Shown: positions 59,069-64,000 of the stretch, piece after piece
Layout: the number at the start of each line of letters is the position of its first letter
How positions within the stretch are numbered: the stretch's first letter is position 1
Assembly (NCBI RefSeq): GCF_022134585.1
Contig: NZ_JAKNCT010000004.1
Coordinates: forward strand, 124,001 to 188,000
Source of the DNA: Mesosutterella porci
GTDB taxonomy: Bacteria; Pseudomonadota; Gammaproteobacteria; Burkholderiales; Burkholderiaceae_F
Direction: 5' to 3'
Length of the DNA stretch: 64,000 nucleotides
The notes under the pieces: generated by a model
The model's input: only the letters and a program-made list of their open reading frames with translations
What the model was told of the DNA's origin: nothing
Database searches by the model: none
Translations under genes and position numbers: made by a program

Positions 59069-61480
59069 ATGGAAGGCAAGAAGAATTTCCAGTTGTCGCG
59101 CCGCACCCTGCTCAAGGATACAGCGATCGGTGCGGCCGGTGTAAGCGCGATGTCGCTGCCGGGCCTCGCTTCGGCCAAGGCGTCGTCCGCCGCCGGCAAG
59201 AAGGCCGCGCAGGCCTCCACGGCCAACATCCGCGATTTCGCGATGATCAAGGCGTTCTACCGCAATTATCCGTCCAGTCTCGCCGCGGTCCGCGCGAAGC
59301 TCAACCGCCCCCTCACGCTCTCCGAGAAGATTCTCTACACCCATCTTTACGATCCGAAGAACATTCAGGAATACAAGCGCGGCGCCTCCTACGCGGAGTT
59401 CAGGCCTGACCGCGCCGGGACCCACGACATCGGCGGCCCCATGGCCATCCTGCAGTTCATGACCTCGGGGCGCGACCGCATCGCGCTGCCCGCCGCGATG
59501 GTCTGCGACCACCTTGTCACCGCGAACGCCGGCGCCCGCAAGGACATCCTCTTCGCCGATCAGTTCAACAAGGAGACCTACGACTTCCTGCGCGACGTTT
59601 CGCGCCGCTACGGCTTTGACTTCTGGCCCGCGGGCTCGGGCATCTGCCATCAGGTCTTCCTCGAGAACTACGACTTTCCGGGCGGCATGATGCTCGTTAC
59701 CGACTCGCACACCCCGACCGCCTGCGGCCTGGGGATGCTTGCGATCGGCGTGGGCGGCGCCGACCTAGTCGATGCCCTGATGGGCACCGAGTGGGAACTC
59801 AAGATGCCGAAACTGATCGGCGTGAAGCTCACCGGGCACCTCCAGGGATGGGCTTCGCCTAAGGACGTGATCCTGAAGCTGGCCGGCATCCTCTCCACCA
59901 AAGGCGGTACGAACTGCGTGATCGAGTACTTCGGCGACGGCGCCGACACGCTCTCCGCGACCGGCAAGGCCACGATCGGCAACATGGGCGCTGAAGTGGG
60001 CTCGACTTCCTCGGTCTTCCCCTACGATTCCCACATGAAGTCCTATCTCCAGGCGACCGGCCGCGCGGCCGTGGCTTCGCTGGCCGACGGCGTCGCCAAG
60101 GACCTGCACGCCGATCCCGAGGTGCTCGCGCACCCCGAAAAGTTCTTCGACCGCGTGGTCGAGATCAACCTCTCCGAACTCACCCCCTACATCAACGGGC
60201 CGCTCTCTCCCGACGCCGCGATGCCGATCGACAAGGTGGGCGAGACGGTGAAGTCGAAGGGCCTGCCTCAGAACATCGAGGTGGCGCTCGTCGGCTCCTG
60301 CACCAATTCCTCCTACGAGGACTTCACCCGCGCGGCTTCGATCGCACGCCAGTGCCTCGACAAGGGCGTGAAGATCAAGACCCCGCTCATCGTCGTGCCC
60401 GGCTCCGTGCGCATCCGCGAGACCCTCAAGCGCGACGGCATCCTGCAGACCTTCGAGAAGCTCAACGCCACCGTGATGACCACCGCCTGCGGCCCCTGCA
60501 TCGGGCAGTGGAAGCGCCACATCGGCGATCCTTCGCAGAAGAACACCATCATCGAGTCGTTCAACCGCAACTTCGCCGGCCGCAACGACGGCAACAAGAA
60601 GACGCAGGCGTTCCTCGCCTCCCCTGAAATGGTAGTCGCGATGGCCATCGAAGGCGATATGGGCTTCAACCCCCTGAAGAACACCGTCACCGGCGCAAAC
60701 GGAGCGAGCTTCAAGCTGGCCGCCCCGACCGGGGAGGAGCTGCCGAAGAAGGGCTTCGCCACCAACGTGAAGGGCTGCGTCATCCCGGATTTCAAGAAGA
60801 TTGAAATCAAAGTGAGCCCGAACGCCGAGCGCATTCGCCTGCTCACCCCGTTCGCGGCCTGGGACGGCAAGGACTTCGTGGATCTGCCGCTGCTCATCAA
60901 GGCGAAGGGCAAGTGCACGACCGACCACATCTCCCCGGGGGGAAAGTGGCTGCCTTACCGCGGCAACATCGACCGCATTTCCGACAACCTGCTCGAGCGC
61001 GCCGTGAACGCCTTCAACGGCCGCAGCCAGAGCGTCTGGAACGTCGTGAACAAGGACTACGAGACCCCGGCGAAGACGGCCCGGCTCTATAAGAACAAGG
61101 GCATTCACTCCGTGATTGTCGGCGACGACAATTACGGCGAGGGCTCTTCCCGCGAACACGCCGCCATGGAGCCGCGCTATCTCAACGTCTCTGTGGTCCT
61201 GGCCAAGAGCCTGGCCCGAATCCATGAATCGAACCTCAAGAAGCAGGGCATTCTCGCGCTGACTTTCGTAAACCCGAAGGACTACGACAAGATCCGTGAA
61301 AAGGACCGGATCTCCGTGCTGGGCCTGAAAGAGCTCGCCCCGGGCAAGACGGTCACCGTGGTCTGCAAGCACGAGGACGGCACCGAGGACCGCTTCCAGG
61401 CTGCGCACTCCTACAACGAGAAACAGCTGTCCTGGTTCCGCGCGGGCTCGGCCCTGAACGCGATGAAGAAGGCCGCCTGA
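59069..61480 (+). CDS. Aconitate hydratase (mitochondrial-type) with Tat signal peptide
   Basis: 803 aa from ATG 59069, preceded by AGGAGAA. The N-terminus has a twin-arginine signal: SRRTLLK (S10-R11-R12), a hydrophobic stretch with IGAAGVSAMSLPGL, and ASAKA as possible cleavage site. The rest is a complete aconitase: DSHTPTACGLGMLAIGVGGADLVDAL, KLTGHLQGWASPKDVILKLAGIL (mitochondrial-type wording), [4Fe-4S] ligands C411 (GSCTN) and C474/C477 (ACGPC), and the swivel domain with KCTTDHISPGG and GDDNYGEGSSREHAAMEPR. No key residue is missing. Aconitases are normally cytoplasmic; export as a folded Fe-S protein by Tat is what the signal predicts. Divergent from the TtrS/TtrR-like genes. Confidence 0.93.
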   Translation: MEGKKNFQLSRRTLLKDTAIGAAGVSAMSLPGLASAKASSAAGKKAAQASTANIRDFAMIKAFYRNYPSSLAAVRAKLNRPLTLSEKILYTHLYDPKNIQEYKRGASYAEFRPDRAGTHDIGGPMAILQFMTSGRDRIALPAAMVCDHLVTANAGARKDILFADQFNKETYDFLRDVSRRYGFDFWPAGSGICHQVFLENYDFPGGMMLVTDSHTPTACGLGMLAIGVGGADLVDALMGTEWELKMPKLIGVKLTGHLQGWASPKDVILKLAGILSTKGGTNCVIEYFGDGADTLSATGKATIGNMGAEVGSTSSVFPYDSHMKSYLQATGRAAVASLADGVAKDLHADPEVLAHPEKFFDRVVEINLSELTPYINGPLSPDAAMPIDKVGETVKSKGLPQNIEVALVGSCTNSSYEDFTRAASIARQCLDKGVKIKTPLIVVPGSVRIRETLKRDGILQTFEKLNATVMTTACGPCIGQWKRHIGDPSQKNTIIESFNRNFAGRNDGNKKTQAFLASPEMVVAMAIEGDMGFNPLKNTVTGANGASFKLAAPTGEELPKKGFATNVKGCVIPDFKKIEIKVSPNAERIRLLTPFAAWDGKDFVDLPLLIKAKGKCTTDHISPGGKWLPYRGNIDRISDNLLERAVNAFNGRSQSVWNVVNKDYETPAKTARLYKNKGIHSVIVGDDNYGEGSSREHAAMEPRYLNVSVVLAKSLARIHESNLKKQGILALTFVNPKDYDKIREKDRISVLGLKELAPGKTVTVVCKHEDGTEDRFQAAHSYNEKQLSWFRAGSALNAMKKAA

Positions 61481-61504
61481 TTCCCCTTTTTCCGGGAAAG
61501 TGCG

Positions 61505-61536
61505 AAAGAGCGGCGCGGGTTCCGCCCGCTCTTTTC
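61505..61536 (+). terminator. First terminator after the aconitase gene
   Basis: AAAGAGCGG (61505-61513) and CCGCTCTTT (61526-61534), then TCCCC. It may work in both directions. Confidence 0.7.
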
Positions 61537-61558
61537 CCCAGGCAGAAGTAAAAATCAG

Positions 61559-61613
61559 CATCCTCCCCTCGGGGCTACGGTCACTCCGGCCCCGGTGGGG
61601 AGGATATTTTTTT
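61559..61613 (+). terminator. Second terminator after the aconitase gene
   Basis: TCCTCCCC (61561-61568) pairs with GGGGAGGA (61597-61604), followed by TA and seven T (61607-61613), with GGGGC/GCCCC pairing inside. Tandem to the previous hairpin. Confidence 0.8.
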
Positions 61614-61671
61614 ATGGGAGCCCGGGGCCCTTGCCCCGCGGGGGATGCGTCCGGCGCGGCCCGCGGCGCCC

Positions 61672-63423
61672 TCAGCTCAGGGCGAGCTTCCCGCCCGGGG
61701 CGGCGGCTCCCTCCGGGTTCGCGCGTCCGGCCTGCTCGAGCGCGAACCGCGCGGCCGCGCGCGCGAGTTCCTTTTCAGCGTAGAAGGCCTCGCTGATGCC
61801 GATGTTTTCCCTGAACCGCTCGGCCTCGGCCGCGTTTTTCGCGAAGACGGCGCTCTTCAGGTCCGGGTTGAGCTCCCTCGCGGCCCCGACTGCCCGGATG
61901 GCGCGGATGCTGTTTGGCATCGCGACCAGCAGCAGCGAGGCGTCCTGCACGCCCGCCTGAGCGAGCGTACCGAGGCTCTCGGCCGGGCCCGGAGTGACGC
62001 TGAGCCCCTCGCGCTCAAGCTCCCGGATCAGCGCCGGGTCGTCCTCCACGATCGTGAAAGGGACGCCTTCGGCCTTGAGCGCCCGGGCGACCTCCGCCCC
62101 GGCCGCGGCGCCTCCCACGATGATGACCTTGCGCTTTTCTTCGTCCTTTACATGCTCCTGCCGGAAGTCCCGGGCAGCCCGTCGGTCGGCCGCCAGCGCG
62201 AAGCTCCAGCGCTTCTTCATGCCTTCCTTGATGCTCGGCACGAGCGCAAAGGCGACAGGGTTGAGAGCGATCGAGAGAATGGCCGCGGCGAGGATGAGGC
62301 TCATCCCCTCGCGGGGCAGCAGCCCCAGCGAGACGCCAAGCCCTGCGAGAATGAAGGAGAACTCGCCGATCTGGGCGAGCGCCGCGGCGACCGTGAGCGC
62401 AGTGTGCAGCGGCCTGCGGAACAGCAGCACGAGAAAGAAGGCGCCGGCCGATTTCCCGAGCATGATGATCGCAAGCGTGAGCAGCAGCTGCAGAGGCTGG
62501 GAGACGAGGATCGAGGGTTCGAACATCATGCCCACGCCCACGAAGAAAATGACGGAGAAAGCGTCCTGCAGCGGCAGCGACTCGATCGCGGCCGCGTGCG
62601 CGTATTTCGACTCCTGCATCACCATGCCGGCGAAGAAGGCGCCGAGGGCGAAGGAGACGTCAAAAACAAGCGAAGCGCCGTAGGCGATGCCGATTGCCGA
62701 AGCAAGAACGCACAGCGTGAAAAGCTCTCGCGACCCTGTCTTTGCGACCTGCCAGAGCAGCCACGGCAGCACTCGCTTGCCGAAAACCAGCATGAAGGCG
62801 ATGAAGGCTGCGACGCGCCCGAGCGTCGAGAGAAAGATGAGCCACAAGGGCTGTGAACCTTCCGCGGTCATTGCGGTACTCGTCCCGATGCTGCCGCCCA
62901 GCACTGCGGCAAGCGGCGGCAGCAGCACGAGCAGCACCACCGTCATAATGTCCTCGACCACGAGCCAGCCCACGGCAATCTGGCCGTCCATGGTCTTCAG
63001 GATCCCTTTTGAATCCAACGCCTTGAGAAGCACCACGGTGGAGGCGCACGACAGAGACAGCCCGAAGACGAAGCATTGCCCCCAGCTCCAGCCCCAGAGG
63101 TGCGAGACGACCATGCCCAGCAGCGTCGCGAGCGCCATCTGGGCTACGGCTCCGGGGATCGCGATCGCCTTCACGCGAAGCAGGTCCTTGAGCGAAAAAT
63201 GCAGCCCGACGCCGAACATCAGCAGCATGATGCCGATTTCAGAGAGCTGGTGGGCGAGCTCGACATCGGCGACGTAACCCGGGGTCGCAGGTGAGATGAT
63301 GATGCCGGCAAGCAGGTAGCCGACCAGCGGAGGAACGCGGAAGCGCTGGGCGATCACGCCGAAGACGAGCGCGAAGACAAAGCCTGCGGCAAGGGTGGAG
63401 ATCAGGGTAAAGTTCTGTTCCAT
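61672..63423 (-). CDS. CPA2-family cation:proton antiporter with TrkA-N domain (YbaL/KefB-like)
   Basis: 583 aa. The N-terminal 390 residues have about 12 membrane helices with RFRVPPLVGYLLAGIIISP, MLLMFGVGLHFSLKDLL and SCASTVVLLKAL (CPA2 core). Residues about 430-560 form a Rossmann nucleotide-binding RCK/TrkA-N domain (KVIIVGGAAAGAEVARAL...FTIVEDD), where the usual GxGxxG reads GGAAAG. YbaL-like proteins exchange K+ or Na+ for protons. Convergent with the aconitase gene; own leader upstream. Confidence 0.9.
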   Translation of the reverse strand: MEQNFTLISTLAAGFVFALVFGVIAQRFRVPPLVGYLLAGIIISPATPGYVADVELAHQLSEIGIMLLMFGVGLHFSLKDLLRVKAIAIPGAVAQMALATLLGMVVSHLWGWSWGQCFVFGLSLSCASTVVLLKALDSKGILKTMDGQIAVGWLVVEDIMTVVLLVLLPPLAAVLGGSIGTSTAMTAEGSQPLWLIFLSTLGRVAAFIAFMLVFGKRVLPWLLWQVAKTGSRELFTLCVLASAIGIAYGASLVFDVSFALGAFFAGMVMQESKYAHAAAIESLPLQDAFSVIFFVGVGMMFEPSILVSQPLQLLLTLAIIMLGKSAGAFFLVLLFRRPLHTALTVAAALAQIGEFSFILAGLGVSLGLLPREGMSLILAAAILSIALNPVAFALVPSIKEGMKKRWSFALAADRRAARDFRQEHVKDEEKRKVIIVGGAAAGAEVARALKAEGVPFTIVEDDPALIRELEREGLSVTPGPAESLGTLAQAGVQDASLLLVAMPNSIRAIRAVGAARELNPDLKSAVFAKNAAEAERFRENIGISEAFYAEKELARAAARFALEQAGRANPEGAAAPGGKLALS

Positions 63424-63747
63424 CTCGATGTTTTTATTCAGGAATAATGGGTCTGACTGAAAAAAGGATGAAGGAGGTCCGCAAACAGCGAGAGGTAGAA
63501 ATCGTTTCTCAAGCTTCAGTTTTTAAACCGTTAAAGGCCATTTTACCGAAGCGTAGCGCGCGGGCATCGGCCTGAAACAGCGCGGTCAAAGCCGCTTCGA
63601 GCGCAGACCCTGCTTCCCAAGAGAAAAGGGACCGGAGAGAAACTCCAGAGCACTGTCTGAGTACCGCCAGGCTCTTTCCGGGGCGCGGCGGGCAGAGGCC
63701 GCGCCAGCAGGACTGCCTTTCTATTAAAAAGCCGGCAGGGGCTCCAG
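63424..63747. other. Non-coding spacer
   Basis: Contains the CPA2 antiporter promoter zone (AT-rich near 63425-63540). No gene supported; short frames lack ribosome-binding sites. Confidence 0.35.
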
Positions 63748-63784
63748 CAAAAAAAGAAGCAGCGGGATTGTTCCCACTGCTTCT
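63748..63784 (-). terminator. Leftward terminator of the edge adhesin-like gene
   Basis: AGAAGCAGCGGGA (63755-63767) and TCCCACTGCTTCT (63772-63784) with one mismatch. Leftward it ends in seven T. An outer GCCGGCAG/CTGCCGGC pairing (63731/63783) encloses it. Confidence 0.88.
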
Positions 63785-63835
63785 GCCGGCGCCGCTTCTC
63801 CGCCCTAAGTGGCTGACCGGGTATCTGGGGAAGCC

Positions 63836-64000
63836 TCAGGTTCTACTGGTGTTTTTCATAACTATCGCTCTCAGTTCGCTCAGCTATGCCTTGACGGCAT
63901 TGAGTTCGCTTTCATGCCGAGCGGTATGTTTTGCGAGGCTTCCCTCGCTGCTTGCGGTCGCGTTGTAGCCGAACATCTGGGAGGAAGCGCCGCTTGCCAC
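63836..64000 (-). pseudogene. C-terminal end of an adhesin-like coiled-coil protein, amber-interrupted, runs off the window
   Basis: Reading leftward from the window edge: VASGASSQMFGYNATASS, then EGSLAKHTARHESELNAVKA, a TAG at 63884-63886, then in the same frame LSELRAIVMKNTSRT and TGA at 63836. The intact remnant at 39021 has ESELTAVKAQLSKL at the equivalent place, so TAG replaces a Gln codon (CAG to TAG). The 5' part lies outside the window, so intactness elsewhere is unknown. The loss of 15 C-terminal residues may be tolerated. Confidence 0.6.

Noticed and set aside
59765-61561. A 598-codon minus-strand frame opposite the aconitase
   Set aside because: No recognisable domain; composition is that of an antisense shadow, and the plus strand carries every aconitase motif.

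Overview
The window reads as chromosomal DNA of a host-associated, anaerobic or microaerophilic betaproteobacterium, most likely Sutterellaceae (Sutterella, Parasutterella or a close relative). This is an inference from the 16-strand porins with a mature APSVTLYGR start and terminal Phe, the GC-rich codon use, three DcuC-type dicarboxylate carriers, a lysine-riboswitch/NhaC locus, a TtrS-type sensor kinase and many amino-acid-degrading genes with no sugar catabolism. No rRNA, tRNA, CRISPR array, integrase or insertion sequence was recognised.

Layout. 0-3.7 kb: two tandem paralogous porins, each with its own terminator, then a DsbG-like protein with a degenerate CPKS active site. 4.2-7.2 kb: RidA, DcuC and a MalY/PatB C-S lyase. 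7.4-8.5 kb: queD-queE. 9.0-11.9 kb: an argininosuccinate-lyase-family enzyme paired with a second DcuC-type carrier. 12-20.5 kb: an eroding stretch with RarD, a frameshifted flavodoxin, an intact aldo/keto reductase, a LysR regulator, a frameshifted alpha/beta hydrolase, a broken carboxymuconolactone-decarboxylase/cupin gene, an esterase, a metallophosphatase, and an internally deleted metal P-type ATPase whose CsoR regulator is intact. 20.6-24.9 kb: a ferric-iron-type ABC importer behind Fur-like and FNR-like sites. 25.1-26.9 kb: remnant of a DUF4143 ATPase, then ygfZ. 27.0-30.0 kb: a lysine riboswitch ahead of an NhaC-family transporter and an M20 peptidase. 31-33.2 kb: two AT-richer glycan genes (GT8 and UDP-glucuronate 4-epimerase), probably acquired. 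33.5-38.4 kb: AhpC, a third DcuC carrier with an M20D amidohydrolase, and a LysR regulator. 39.0-44.0 kb: adhesin remnant, then a Pho box and pstSCAB-phoU. 44.3-51.8 kb: AbrB-type protein, classical autotransporter, alanine aminotransferase, amidase remnant, and a patatin-BamA-type (type Vd) protein. 51.8-55.3 kb: a leftward five-gene unit with an SsuABC/TauABC-like transporter and an FmdE-like protein behind a Fur-like box. 55.4-61.5 kb: a PPP-type phosphatase, a FixJ/TtrR-like response regulator, a TtrS-like sensor kinase, and, divergent from them, an aconitase with a Tat signal peptide. 61.7-63.4 kb: a CPA2 antiporter. Right edge: the broken C-terminus of an adhesin-like gene.

Recurring logic: transporter genes are repeatedly paired with one hydrolase or lyase (RidA/DcuC/PatB, lyase/DcuC, NhaC/M20, DcuC/M20D), which suits an organism living on peptides, amino acids and organic acids. 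The most unusual locus is the Tat-tagged aconitase beside a TtrS/TtrR-like two-component system. It suggests extracytoplasmic tricarboxylate chemistry sensed from the periplasm. The second is the lysine riboswitch, which points to lysine or a lysine derivative for the NhaC/M20 pair.
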